A stretch of 64,000 bases of DNA from assembly GCF_918797505.1 (NCBI RefSeq), contig NC_092793.1, positions 45,000,243-45,064,242 of the forward strand, read 5' to 3'. Source of the DNA: Bemisia tabaci (lineage: Eukaryota > Arthropoda > Insecta > Hemiptera > Aleyrodidae). Shown here piece after piece: positions 24,514-37,048 of the stretch. Made by a program: the position numbers and the translations under genes. Numbering within the stretch: the first letter of the stretch is position 1; each line of letters starts with the position of its first letter. The notes under the pieces were generated by a model. It did not search any database. It was not told the origin of the DNA and saw only the letters and a program-made list of their open reading frames with translations.

Positions 24514-25951
24514 TATTATGGGGACCCACCCAAGCCAATTTAGACTCCTTATTTGAAAAAGTTACCAAAACAGTTGAAAAAATTTCTTAAAGTAACTTGC
24601 AACCATGAAACGTTGGAAAAAGATGTTAGACATGCAATACAATCAATGACCGAAAGGTGAAGAATATCCAAGGGGAGGCTGCAATGACTGTAGAGTAGAT
24701 GAGTGAGCAGTTTTCAACTTATTCTTAAGCTAACATTTTTCTCATGAACGAATTTGAAAGCACTATTTGCTCAGACCCCACAAAATGTCCCGTTTCTAAG
24801 TCAAATGAAATTCATACCAGTGATAGAGGGGTACTTCCGACGTCCGAATCCCGGGTCGGTTTAGTCCCCAGTTCCCTGAGTTGTCATTTTTGAAAGTCGA
24901 AACATGTTCACCCCCTTAACTTTTGAACAGTTAAAGATATCAAGGTGCGGTTTGTCCAAGTAGATTTTTTATGGATTTCATATGGAGTTTTGTACATTGT
25001 TACCAAAATCAAACTATGATTTTTCGATTTTTTACGGTGTACAAATATGTTCAACGTGAAAAAGTTGGTATAGCGCACGCACACAGGAAAATAATAAACA
25101 AGCCTAATAAAAGCCCTCTGTGTAAGCCTTCCAACGGTAAATTAATTTTTCCGGGGAAACGTTTCTGTCGTGAGACACAGGGCTTTGAAGTCCGACTTGG
25201 CTTGACTTTTGAGGACCCGCAGGATCCGTACCTGAAAAAATCAGTATTACGCACGCACGCAAGAAAATGAAAATCATATGCAATGGAAGTCCTATGTATG
25301 AGTTTCTAACAGTATATAGGTTTTTCTGTGAAGTTCCCTGTTGCGCGTTTTTTAGGTCCCTCGGGCGGCTTGTAATGTCTTCCATGATGATAGTGCACGT
25401 CCCCGGTCATATTAAATCCAGCATGATACAGGGTACTTAGTAGACAATTATCGACCTCGTTTATCGATTCCTTCCTCAGGAAAAGCGGCAGTGTCCAGCA
25501 CTCAACTTGGATGGAAACACCAAGAAGGATTAAAAGTCGCAATCTCAAGAATTGTGTAAGAATATGAAAATGATCTTTACTTTTCAGACACTTTTCTCTC
25601 CAAACTTGTCACCTTGTATGTTTTCCAAGACTTTGTTTCTAGCATCAGGAAGTCACTTGATGGAAGTGTGAAAATCATGATGGTTTAGAACCCAGCGAAT
25701 CCCATTACGGTTTTCCTATTTATTTTATTCCTATAAACTTCCCCTTAATATTTGTTGTATAAGGAAGACATGATGCATACAAAAGGATATGTAGTCTTTG
25801 AGACTCAATTGAAATTGTATGTCAAATATTAGAGATTCCGACTTATTCCTTGCACCCCTTTATCCGTCCTGAGTGTTTTCATCCAAGTTGAGTGCTGGAC
25901 ACAGCCGCTTTTCCTGAGGCAAGGAATCGATAAACGAGGTCGATAATTGTC

Positions 25952-26780
25952 TACAGGGTTGCCAGCGACCGGGAGAACCGGGAAAAAAATCAATCGGGAA
26001 AAGTCAGGGAAAGTCAGGGAATTTCGGTGTTGGTCAGGGATTTTTCTGATTTTTCGTGGAATTAGGCGCGGGCGGTCTCGGGCTCGCGTTGCGGGATCAA
26101 CTGACTACTGCGTTCGATTGCGGAGGATGGTGGCGCTCTCGCTCGGCTTCGCGAGGAACTACCGGCATTCCGTCATTCCGACCATCGCGTCGCGTCGCGT
26201 CGGACCTGCGCGCGCGTGTGAGGGTGTGTGTGTGCGCGTGTGTTTACGTTTGTTCACATAACCTCTCCATTGCAGTTTTTCAGGATCTCTATCAACAATT
26301 TATTTTTTTGTAAGAAAGTCATTTAGACATTTTACTTAAAATTTTTGTTAACAATATTACTAAATTATAAAGCACATTCAGTAAAATTATCTTCATGTCA
26401 CTAGCATTTCTTTGCCTTGAAAGGGATGGAATGCCAAAGGAAATTCTGAATCACTGATTCTGGAAAGTGTTCTTCCTGCACCTTAATCCTTCATTGCTGC
26501 TTGTGATAATTGGGAAACATCCTCTGAAACCTCAAGGTCCAATCTTAATCGCCAAAAATATTTTTTGAAATACACCCTAACCAAGCAGTTTTCTGTACCT
26601 AGCCCTTGCGTTGCAAATGTGCATGTTAACTAACTGCTAAAAATTTAAATAGTCGAAAACAGCTCTCATTTTCACTTTAACAGAATGCGTCAAATCCATA
26701 CTTAAACGTCAGGGAAAAATATTGGAAAGTCAGGGAAAAGTCAGTGAATGGAAAAAAATAATTTGGCTGGCAACCCTGTA
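25952..26780. mobile_element. 829-base element with TACAGGGTTGCCAGC inverted ends
   Basis: Left end TACAGGGTTGCCAGC at 25952 and right end GCTGGCAACCCTGTA at 26780 are exact reverse complements. TC precedes the left end (25950-25951) and follows the right (26781-26782), so the target duplication is 2 bases; up to 5 bases (TCTAC) is possible because the end overlaps it. The opposite arm of the host foldback (about 25430-25447) shows the uninterrupted sequence. Subterminal GGGAAAAGTCAGGGAA-type words are repeated at both ends. The middle holds an unusual GC-rich block at 26055-26250. No transposase seen. Confidence 0.82.
26055..26250. other. GC- and CpG-rich block
   Basis: This stretch is strikingly rich in G+C and CpG compared with the AT-rich window. 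It has a repeated GCGTC word near 26187-26202 and a GT/GC-rich microsatellite near 26217-26245. It lies inside the 829-base element and so probably came with it. Short open frames here look like composition artefacts. Confidence 0.7.
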
Positions 26781-27469
26781 TCTACTAAGTGCCCTGTATC
26801 GTGTTTGATTTAATATAACCTGCGACGTGCACATCATCATGGAAGACATCACAAGCCGCCCGAGGGACCTAAAAAACGCGCAACAGGGAACTTCACAGAA
26901 AATCCTATATACTGTTAGAAACTCATACATAGGACTTCCATTGCATATGATTTTCATTTTCTTACGTGCATGCGTAATACTGATTTTTTCAGGTACGGAT
27001 CCTGCGGGTCCTCAAAAGTCAAGCCAAGTCGGACTTCAAAGCCCTGTGTCTCACGACAGAAACGTTTCCCCGGAAAAATTAATTTACCGTTGGAAGGCTT
27101 ACACAGAGGGCTTTTATTAGGCTTGTTTATTATTTTCCTGTGTGCGTGCGCTATACCAACTTTTTTAGGTTGAACATATTTGTACACCGTAAAAAATCGA
27201 AAAATCATAGTTTGATTTTGGTAACAATGTACAAAACTCCATATGAAATCCATAAAAAATCTACTTGGACAAACCGCACCTTGATATCTTTAACTGTTCC
27301 AAAGTTAAGGGAGTGAACATGTTTCGACTTTCAAAAATGACAACTCAGGGAACTGGGGACCAAATCCGGATTCTGACGCCGGAGGTTCCCCTCTATCACT
27401 GACATGGAGTTTGGTTTACTTGGAATTGGGACATTTTGTCTGGTCTATGCTGTGTGCTTACAACAATCG

Positions 27470-28990
27470 AGCAATAGGAAGAACACTGGTGGTGGTGTCC
27501 CTGCAAGTGGAATCACGAGACATCGAGCACAGGCCATCGGAAACGTCGATTTCGTAGACAAACGAAGATTGATAGCAGGAAAGATCCTAACAACTCGAAA
27601 TCTTTTACTTTTCTTTAATTTTAATCCATTTTTTACTTTAACCAAGCATTTGTCCATCATTTTCATCGTATTTTATAACCTGGAGTAACAGTCTATCGGC
27701 TCATTGTGATGTGCATTCTGAAACTGAAAATCAGTTCTCACAAGTTCAAACCCTAACATTCTTTTCATTTTCGCCTCAAATCAAGTCTCCTATAGTTTCC
27801 TTATTCAAAGCATAATGTTCGAAATTCATTCAAGAGCTTGAAGTTCACCTTTTTATTAGAACTACAGCCTGTTGAGTGTTGACCCCTCAAACTTTACCAA
27901 TATGATTTCTTGTGGTTCAAGATTCCTCTGGCCTGCACCAAACGATTACACATCAGAGATGTGTCTTATGATTCTTCAAATTAGCAGTTTAAAAGTAAAT
28001 TAGAGACTACAGTGACTTAATCCAGTCCTGCCCCTTTCTTCAGTGTTTGTTCTTTGTGCACGACCAATCTAGTGCATACACAGGTATTGTAGGTACAGGT
28101 ATTATCGCCTATTTTCGATTAGTAAGGCTCTCTCTTTAGCTGCTAATTTACCAAAGAAATTCCCCCAGTTGCGCAGGTAATTTTGAGTGTGTTTAATTAG
28201 TGGATACCTCCTTGCAGTGTCTCAAAGTTTCGCACATCCATCTTAAGTGGGTTTCGCAATTTTCGCATGTAGACGATTATTTTTGCCAGATCAAATTCCT
28301 GCTCTCGCAGCTTCACATTTAAAAACTTAGATCTCTGATTCAGCAATAAGTGACACTCATGGTGTCATTTATCATTAATCAGTTCAAAGCTACTTAGACA
28401 ATGAATCATCAAAGGTCCGATGGAAGAAGAAATTTTCTGGTGAGTGCTGTGGCTAAATCGACGTAACAACTCAACTTCTGAAAGCATCTGTCTAAACAAA
28501 TTCTTGAGAAAGTGATACATCGTAAATGATAATTATGTTAAAGTTCTTTTATTTCTTAAGTGAGCTGTGTATTCAAGCCACACTCAACAGGCTGTAGTTC
28601 TAATAAAAAGGTGAACTTCAAGCTCTTGAATGAATTTCGAACATTATGCTTTGAATAAGGAAACTATAGGAGACTTGATTTGAGGCGAAAATGAAAAGAA
28701 TGTTAGGGTTTGAACTTGTGAGAACTGATTTTCAGTTTCCGAATGCACATCACAATGAGCCGATAGACTGTTACTCCAGGTTTTAAAATACGATGAAAAT
28801 GATTGACAAATGCTTTGTTAAAGTCAAAAATGGATTAAAATTAAAGAAAAGTAAAAGATTTCGAGTTGTTAGGATCTTTCCTGCTATCAATCTTCGTTTG
28901 TCTACGAAATCGACGTTTCCGATGGCCTGTGCTCGATGTCTCGTGATTCCATTTGCAGGGACACCACCACCGGTGTTCTCCTTAATGCTT
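27470..28990. mobile_element. Long inverted repeat, about 1.5 kb
   Basis: The arms at about 27470-27886 and 28575-28990 are near-identical reverse complements; for instance the sequence around 27500-27560 reappears inverted at 28910-28970, and CAGCCTGTTGAGTGTT (27867) at 28578. The spacer is about 690 bases (27887-28574) with no recognisable content. It adjoins the right end of the previous foldback. Ends and target duplication are unresolved. The mirrored open frames at 27445-27688 and 28793-29038 are artefacts. Confidence 0.83.
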
Positions 28991-30996
28991 TATCGGTGCT
29001 CACAGTCCTCTGACCGAAAACTCACCTTGAATTGCTGAAGAAGGTCATGAGTGGTCACGTTCATTTCAGTCGTCTTTTTTCAACACGGAACTTCTGTCTC
29101 TGGTTCATCCATACAAGAATTTTTCTAAAGGGAATATAATGGAAAATATCTTGTCTCTAAAATGCACCCAATATTAGTTCCTTATTGTCAACAGAGGGTG
29201 TTTAGTTGCATTATAGTCTGGTAAGTTGGCACTCTGAATGTGGAAGATTAGAATTTTAAATAGGTGTCTACACGCCTAGTAAACCTGATATTGTAAAGGA
29301 ATTTCATCAGGTTAGAGAAATCAGGAAAAATTCAGGGAATTTGATGATAAATACTGAAATTTGGGAAAAATCTTTAAATTTAAATTCTGAATAAATGTCA
29401 GTGCTGTCTAAACAATGAAACTGACAAGGGAAACCTCCCCAGCTGCCGCCTCTGATAGGGCTGAAATATTTTCTATGTCTCATTGGATGAATTCAATGTG
29501 ACCATGTTTGGTATTTTTTTCCAATGGGCCCTAGTAACAGCCTAAGGAAATGTGGAAAAGTCAGGTTTTGAACGAGCGTTGGGAGGGGCAGGCAAAGCCA
29601 AGCAGCGCTTGAGCCTCTAAAAGCAGGGATACGTACTCCCATGGGAATTTTTTGTGCCTTGGTCCGCAAAAGGCCCAAAGGCCATGTTCCATCAAAAGGG
29701 CCCTTAAATTAGTGTAATAACGGCCCCGGTCTGCGTCTCCCCAAAATATTTGGGGGGAAGGGGGGGGATTGAAACATCGAGAAAAGATGGAGTATAGTCT
29801 AGTGAATGAGTTGGGCCAGTTTCATAGGAACTTGCAACGAGCATTAATGACTCGTTTTGCCAGCATCCCTTTATGACATGGGCAATCAGAAAAATCCCGT
29901 GCTTGAAGTTTCAAAGGTTTGCAGTGCTATGTTGAGAAGGAACAACAACAATGCACTGGGTGATCAGTTATTACACCAGTCAGGAGCAAGTCATACAGAA
30001 GGAAGCAGAAAATGTGGAATGTTTAGTTTTTTTTCCCTTAAAGTTTTTAAGCAAGTTGAGTTATTCAATCCTTTTAGTTAAACAACTGATACAAAATTGA
30101 CATTTACACTCTTTTCAAAAGTTGAATGTCAGTCCCTTGGTTTTGTCCCTTGCAAATTTTAGCTAAAAAGTACAATTTGATCATGAAAAATGAAAATTGG
30201 CGTGCAAACAGACTATTGCATCAGCAGAGCTTGTTGTGATGGATTACAGTTTTACAAAGGGTATTGTGATTTACACCTCACCAAATATTCTCAATGGGCA
30301 CAGTTATTGATCAATTATTGTACAAATGCATTCCAGGCATTGCCCATCAGTGCTAAAATGTAGGAAAATCACAAAAATTTATAAATGTAACAAATTATCT
30401 AAGTGAATCATTGTGTATGAAAGTACGAGAACTGATAAATAAAAGAAATGGGAAAATAGATGGTTTTTTTTTCGAATTGAAATTAGTGGTTATGAATAGA
30501 AGAAAGCAGAAATGATTTAAAGTAACCAATCAGACCAACATCACATGGAAAAATTGTGTCTGTAAATTAGTGAATACCTTTCGTAAAACCAGACTCGGTA
30601 TTACTCACTGGTTGCAATATTAGATAAAGCTGAGCATGAAGCCCTTTTTTGAACTTCTTATTTAGGATTTAACGATTGGATATTGTGAAGTATCACTCAC
30701 CCGATTTTGATGTTCAATAGTACTTGATACGTTCTTCTATTTTTCTTTTGTGCAAAACAGTTTCAGTAATCTCCAGACTTAATTCACAAAGATCAGTTTA
30801 AAGTCAGATGGAGGTACACATTTGTTGTAGGGTTCTTTACCCTAACATTGAAGTTAAAGTTGAAATACATCTGAAGATGATGTACCATAACAATCATTTT
30901 TAAGTAAAATAGTGATATTCAGAATCTGTAGTTGGTATGCACTTTCGTTTGTTTGTTGTCAATGTTGTTGCAACTGTCAATGGTATGTTTGTGTAG

Positions 30997-31155
30997 CTAA
31001 GCACCGTAGACCCTGTTGCTTCATCATCGACCAATGCGACGGCAGCAGCCAACATAAGCAACTCGGCAGTTGCCCAGGCGGGTGTTGGGCTAGACCTGGC
31101 CAGCCTCTTCAACCAATCTGGCTGGGATTGGCAGCAAATTGCCATGTATTTCTGG
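30997..31155 (+). CDS. kis: kismet/CHD7-like, candidate exon D (53-residue cassette)
   Basis: This open stretch is bounded by acceptor TTGTGTAG and donor GTGGGT. It is exactly 53 codons long, so it enters and leaves in phase 0, as the exons on both sides (ending 23984, starting 48443) require. It is much richer in GC and in alanine codons than the intron around it. It encodes a Ser/Thr/Ala-rich part and then GVGLDLASLFNQSGWDWQQI and a tryptophan end. I know no equivalent in vertebrate CHD proteins at this place, where they run directly into a charged helix. It could be an insect-specific or alternatively spliced cassette. The acceptor pyrimidine tract is interrupted, so use may be regulated. 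The reverse-strand open frame over the same bases is a shadow. Confidence 0.7.
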
Positions 31156-33816
31156 GTGGGTAATATTTTTATGATCTTGGTTTTGTTCAACATATGGTTC
31201 TTATGCTTAAAAGATTTTCCCACTCTTGTTATTTTCATCTCTGCTCTACGCTAATGTATAATTGCTGTATGCATGTATAATGTGGTTGTGTAATGCTGCC
31301 TACGGTGTGCAGGATTTCTAAGCTGAGCTCTGACTGGGTATGGTTGATTGAGTGCTCTAATAAGAGTGAGACCAGTGCCAGTCTCTCAGTAGGACCCCAG
31401 CAAAGCACTTCCAATGCACCAGTTTGAACTGAATGGCTTCCTCCCCTTCAGCGCTCAGTTTTGCACTTCAACGCATTTGAGTTCATTTTGTAACTCTCAA
31501 TCTTACTCTTGATATTTTTGGCTTCGATTTACTCAGAGCTAATGTCGTCTCAGCACGACTATATCACCCTGACACTAATGTACATCTCGCGCCTTATTGC
31601 TAGTCTCTTATCTCAGGATTCTTGAAAGATAAGATTCCATCTGAATTTTTCCACTCTGAAACTTTCATTTTAAGCATATTAATGATACCTCTCTGCCTTA
31701 TTTTATCCATTTAAGATAAGGATTTGTACCCAACTTTTTTCAGACTACTTTTAATTCTCCAAGCAATTAATGAAACTACGTAATAAAGCTGATAAATAGC
31801 TTGCCAATTGTTCTGTTATTAAAGCAGCTTCTCCTGTGCACCAACCGGTTTCCTCACTCTTGGTCAGGGTTTTTGTCTATTGAAAATATCCTTGTTCATT
31901 TTCTTAAATTATCTTACTTTCCTTTCCTTCCTGTGCTAGGAAGTAATATATATTGCACCATTACAGAATGTCCTTTATTCCATTGTGTATGAAAAGTTGG
32001 GATTTTTCGAAAAGGCCGCAGAAGTGTAGAAAGAAAGTAGAAATTGCTGTTGGTAACTTTTCTAGCGTGTCTAATAGTGGAGCGCATGAGGAGTACCCTT
32101 TTTACGGCACTTATTTACCATCAATAGTTTTGGGAACAAGACTGTAAAACTTCTTTGGAACGACCCTCGCATTTTCATATTTTATCTCAGCAAATGAAAT
32201 AAAAAAGCTCATAAATTGCAACCTAGGTCTTGTATAAAGCCTTATCAAGCACATATATTTTTTTTTTTAATTTCAATGGTCTCTGAAAATTTTCACTGTG
32301 GTTTAAGAATACAAGAAATCTACTGAAGTTATATTTTTTGATCTCATCGACTCCAGATTCGGTTTATTTTATCCTCTTTCAAAGAAGTTTTAATCGTGAA
32401 AATAGGGTCTAACCTTGTAAGGAAATTTCTAATTGAAAATTCTCCGAATTTGACATATTTATTGTCAATGTTTTAGGACTAGTTAGTTTGGTAAGTTGTA
32501 TCGATAACATTCAATGACTATATGATCCCAAAGAATTTAAATCTGAGAGGTTTAAAAATGGCTTTCTGTGTACTTAATACAAAAATGTCATAAGCGCCTC
32601 GAATGCTCATTACAGACTCAAAGCCCCGAAATTTGTGCGTTTTAAACGGTGTACGCAGATTTCATTCAAGCTGCGATGATCTTACACAATGCTGACAAGC
32701 ATGGTTTCGGTCTGAACGGTACATGTTCTTGTCTGTTTTGGCTTTTTCACTGTAGGAACCCAATGCCTTGTGTCAAGAAAATGAGTATTTCTGCCTCTGT
32801 ATTGATCAATTGAGGACCTTGCACTAATGAGGGCCTATACGCATGTAGGCCCTTATTGCTCCCATCAGCCTCTCGGTTTCTCTGTACCCTGGACTGTAGT
32901 GTGGTATTGGTAGAATATTGATAGGTATTGGCTGGAGCAGGTGCGAGGCGTGAATGATCGATTATCAATATCTCGCCATTTGAAGCTATGGTAAAGAATC
33001 GATCACTAAGGCGTCCGCTGCGAACACCCTGATAATCGATCTTTTTTCATAGATTTGAGTGGCGTATCAATCGATATATCGCAAAGCACGCCATGCCACT
33101 GGGCTGGAGATCAAAGACACTCTTTTCCGTGTCGAGTCAGGCTTCAAGAACGATGAGTGAAAGAACGGCTTAAATGCCGTTTTTGTATCCTTCAAGTTGG
33201 CAACCTTCATTTTGGTTCGCGGGTATCGCTGATAGTGACGAATCGATTTACTTCTACTGCTGAAGCGGAAGATGACCTCAGTTTCCTCCTTCCGCATACC
33301 AATTTTCTGGAAACTCCCGTTTTTCATGTAAATACTCTTTGAAGGTGACAACGTTATGCTTCTACGTAACATTGGCATCATTCTGTTTGGTCAGCATCAG
33401 TATAATTTCATTTTGTGTTATTCTCGCGTGATTATAAAGAATTTTTACTTTATATTTCAATCAAAATGATTGTTAGGCGCAATGAAGGCCTATTAACTGA
33501 TTTTTTAAATTGAATCTATTTCAATGAAAACCGGAAATATATCTCAATATTTACCTGGAACCCCTCAGTATAAAGGTTTAGGTTGCCCACAAAAACAAAA
33601 GCCGGGTACCTGCTCAATCGGCGTAGTACATCATAAACAAAATTTTAAATACGTTTTTTTCACAATGCGATCTTCAGTTATAGGCCCCCAATCGTGTAGT
33701 GTCCACAGTTTTGCTACCCTCTTTGTTGTGAATTGATGAATAGCTGCAAACATCATCAACACCTGGATGTTTCCAGCTCTGAAGGTTTTCAGTTGCCTCT
33801 ATCTAGATTACTTATA

Positions 33817-36800
33817 CCGGGTGTCCGTAAAGTAACTAAAAAGTGGGTATAACTTTTGAACAAAAAAAGATAGAAGGTCGCGGTTTGTGGCATCCTTCAT
33901 CATCCAAAAGGGGAAATTTTTCGATGGGGGGCTTTTTCTGGTGGACTCCCCTGGGGGGGCCCCAGGGGGGGCAACTTCAAAAATTCAAATGGCAACCCCC
34001 ATTTTTTTAGACATGATTAAAAAGAACTTAAAAAGACAAGAAAAATGGCGCAAATAAAATTAAAATCTGTTATTTCGTTCAAAAGTTACAGCCGGTCAAA
34101 GTTTTAAATTGACCACTTTTCAAAAAATCGCCAATGAGCTCCAAATTATCGGAAAAACGAAAACAAACCGGGAATGAAAAGTTTGAAAAGTGCTTTTTAG
34201 GAAGAGGAAAAACAACTGACGTTGTCACAAGTCTGGATGGCATTGTTTCAAAATAAAATTTCGGAAAATTCAACATGGCGGCAAATTTGAGGAAACGCAA
34301 AAAATGAAAATTCCAGAAACTGTTATCTTTCAAATACCCTCTAGTTTAAGGAAATCAAAGGTATCAACTTTTATTCCTTTATTTGCCAAGTAAGAGCAAA
34401 TTTGCTGACTTAAAAGTTGTCAAGCGGGGCGCCTTCAATCGTTGGAGTATGCAACATCACAGGATTAAGTGTGCTGTCGAAAAATGAAGCCGATGTGAAA
34501 AAGCGCTCCTCCTTTGGGATGCTTTAGAAATGTTTGAGGTCCTCCTCCTCAAATTTAACGAGAAAAAAGAAGAAAAATAAAATGTAGCAATTTTTACCCA
34601 CAAACTTGGCGAGCCAAAAAAACATGATTTATCCTGGTGGGGTAGGGGCGGTGGACATTTTTGACATTTCTCTCTCTGAAAATTAAAAATCCAAGAATAA
34701 TTTTAATTCTCTAACTCCTGGCACTCCAATTTGGCAAGGAGGATATCTGCTACGCTTCCAATTCCGAAGACGCCGTTCTACTCTTGATTATTATCTGAAT
34801 TGAGATTATCTTATTGACAGTCTCAACCTTACGATTTGAGACACCAATATTTTCGGTAACATCTGATGCACTATCTGATCGATGACACGGTGAAGCGTAG
34901 CAGATATCCTCCTTGCCAAATTGGAGTGCCAGGAGTTAGAGAATTAAAATTATTCTTGGATTTTTAATTTTCAGAGAGAGAAATGTCAAAAATGTCCACC
35001 GCCCCTACCCCACCAGGATAAATCATGTTTTTTTGGCTCGCCAAGTTTGTGGGTAAACATTGCTACATTTTATTTTTCTTCTTTTTTCTCGTTAAATTTG
35101 AGGAGGAGGACCTCAAACATTTCTAAAGCATCCCAAAGGAGGAGCGCTTTTTCACATCGGCTTCATTTTTCGACAGCACACTTAATCCTGTGATGTTGCA
35201 TACTCCAACGATTGAAGGCGCCCCGCTTGACAACTTTTAAGTCAGCAAATTTGCTCTTACTTGGCAAATAAAGGAATAAAAGTTGATACCTTTGATTTCC
35301 TTAAACTAGAGGGTATTTGAAAGATAACAGTTTCTGGAATTTTCATTTTTTGCGTTTCCTCAAATTTGCCGCCATGTTGAATTTTCCGAAAGAGCTTGAT
35401 GCAAAAACGGCTTTTTTCGCCCCCCCTCTGGAAGTTCTTCAGACTTTGTCTATTGATTACTCATACTTGAGCGCTTCTTTTCCCAAATTTTCAGACCCCC
35501 CAAAAATTTTGGGGGGGAGCTATGGGGAGTGGAAGTCAAAACCTATGAACCTCGATATCTCTTGAACAAAGAAAGATATCGAAGTCCGGTTTGGACGAAA
35601 AATCGTCTAAAATTGCATACTTTAAGATTCTAAAGGTCGAAATCCCGATTTCACATTTTTAAGTTCACGTATGTGCTTTTTTCCAGTTTTTAGGTCTAGA
35701 AAATTTCTTTTAAACGAAAAATTTACAAAGATCTCAATTTTTTATTTGAACCAAAACCAGTTTTTTAAATTGTTCGTCTTTTTCCGCATCCAACGAGTGG
35801 TCCATTAAGCTGGGGAACCAAACGGTTCCGGAGTTATGATCGATTGAAGTCTCTGCTCAACGCGCGCCGACCGATTTTCGCGCGCAAAAAAGTCGGATTT
35901 GATTGTTATTAAATCAGATTGAATGTTCAAACTGAGCAAAATGCACTATTAGGGACTCTAGAGGGTCGCTCAGTTCAGAAATTACAGATACTTCCAAAAA
36001 ATTCACGTTTTTAAAATTGCAGCTCCGCAGCGCTATTTTAGAGGCCCACTGAGCGCCGACCGGCCGCTCAGTGGTCCTGTCCGAAGCTGCAATTTTAAAA
36101 ACGTGAATTTTTTGGAAGTATCGGTAATTTCTGAACTCAGCGACCCTCAAGAGTCCCTAATAAAGCATTTTGCTCAGTTTGAACATTCAATCTGATCTAA
36201 TAACAGTCAAATCCGACTTTTTTGCGCGCGAAAATCGGTCGGCGCGCGTTGAGCGGAAACTTCAATCGATCATAACTCCGGAACCGTTTGGTTCCCCAGC
36301 TTAATGGACCACTCGTTGGATGCGGAAAAAGACGAACAATTTAAAAAACTGGTTTTGGTTCAAATAAAAGAATCTTAAAGTTTGCAATTTTAGACGATTT
36401 TTCGTCCAAACCGGACTTCGATATCTTTCTTTGTTCAAGAGATATCGAGGTTCATAGGTTTTGACTTCCACCCCCCATAGCTCCCCCCCAAAATTTTTGG
36501 GGGGTCTGAAAATTTGGGAAAAGAAGCGCTCAAGTATGAGTAATCAATAGACAAAGTCTGAAGAACTTCCAGAGGGGGGGCGAAAAAAGCCGTTTTTGCA
36601 TCAAGCTCTTTTATTTTGAAACAATGCCATCCAGACTTGTGACAACGTCAGTTGTTTTTCCTCTTCCTAAAAAGCACTTTTCAAACTTTTCATTCCCGGT
36701 TTGTTTTCGTTTTTCCGATAATTTGGAGCTCATTGGCGATTTTTTGCAAAGTGATCAATTTAAAACTTTGACCGGCTGTAACTTTTGAACGAAATAACCG

Positions 36801-37048
36801 ATTTTAATTTTATTTGCGCCATTTTTCTTGTCTTTTTAAGTTCTTTTTAATCATGTCTAAAAAAATGGGGGTTGCCATTTGAATTTTTGAAGTTGCCCCC
36901 CTGGGGCCCCCCAGGGGGGTCCACCAGGAAAAGCCCCCCATCGAAAAATTTCCCCTTTTGGATGATGAAGAATGCCACAAACGGAGACCTTCTATCTTTT
37001 TTTGTTCAAAAGTTATACCCACTTTTCAGTTACTTTATGGACACCCGG
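33817..37048. mobile_element. 3.2 kb foldback element with TA ends and a palindrome inside one arm
   Basis: The ends CCGGGTGTCCGTAAAGTAAC (33817) and the reverse complement (37048, one mismatch) are flanked by TA at 33815-33816 and 37049-37050. The outer arms 33817-34259 and 36609-37048 pair, and the inner arms 35391 to about 36050 and about 36060-36608 pair. The left inner arm carries about 110 additional bases near 35610-35740. A second complete palindrome (34260-35390) interrupts the left arm. Without it the element is about 2.1 kb. The many short open frames are mirrored and non-coding. Ends and TA duplication fit a mariner/Tc1-type non-autonomous element. Confidence 0.9.
34260..35390. 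mobile_element. Palindromic element inserted inside the larger foldback
   Basis: Positions 34260-34758 pair without gaps with 34892-35390 (each pair sums to 69650); the unpaired centre is about 130 bases. The ends are TTTCGGAAAATTC and GAATTTTCCGAAA. The larger element's right arm shows the uninterrupted site (near 36600-36615), so this piece entered after the foldback formed. Target duplication is 0-3 A residues and cannot be fixed. No coding content. Confidence 0.87.

Larger units (their letters stand above)
24765..27460. mobile_element. Large foldback element, about 2.7 kb, carrying an insertion
   Basis: The arms at about 24765-25535 and 25865-27460 are reverse complements once the insertion at 25952-26780 is removed. 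For example 24972-25045 pairs with the region around 27190-27255, and CAGTGATAGAGGGG near 24819 with CCCCTCTATCACTG near 27388. An unpaired centre of about 330 bases lies at 25536-25864. The CAGTG-type motif recalls hAT ends, but the pairing continues outside it and I found no matching flank, so the class is open. Confidence 0.85.
23985..30996 (+). other. Intron between exons C and D (7.0 kb)
   Basis: The intron holds a 238-base foldback at 24276, a large foldback at about 24765-27460 with an insertion, and an inverted repeat at 27470-28990. From 29000 to 30996 I see GGGCCC-rich patches near 29520-29710, a GGGGGAAG run near 29750, and otherwise plain AT-rich sequence. Confidence 0.75.

Noticed and set aside
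24971..27253. Repeated 99-residue frame on opposite strands (24971-25270 and 26954-27253)
   Set aside because: Both are the same bases read in inverted arms; no conserved domain and no codon bias.
27404..29038. Frames of 73-94 codons that look like a conserved peptide present twice
   Set aside because: The duplication is the inverted repeat itself; divergence between the arms does not spare codon positions in any way I can see.
30900..31238. Minus-strand frame of 112 codons
   Set aside because: It is antisense to exon D, whose + strand frame has matching splice sites and phases.
33067..33381. Minus-strand frame of 104 codons in a region of moderate GC
   Set aside because: No motif, no splice context and no homology I recognise; left as unexplained intron sequence.
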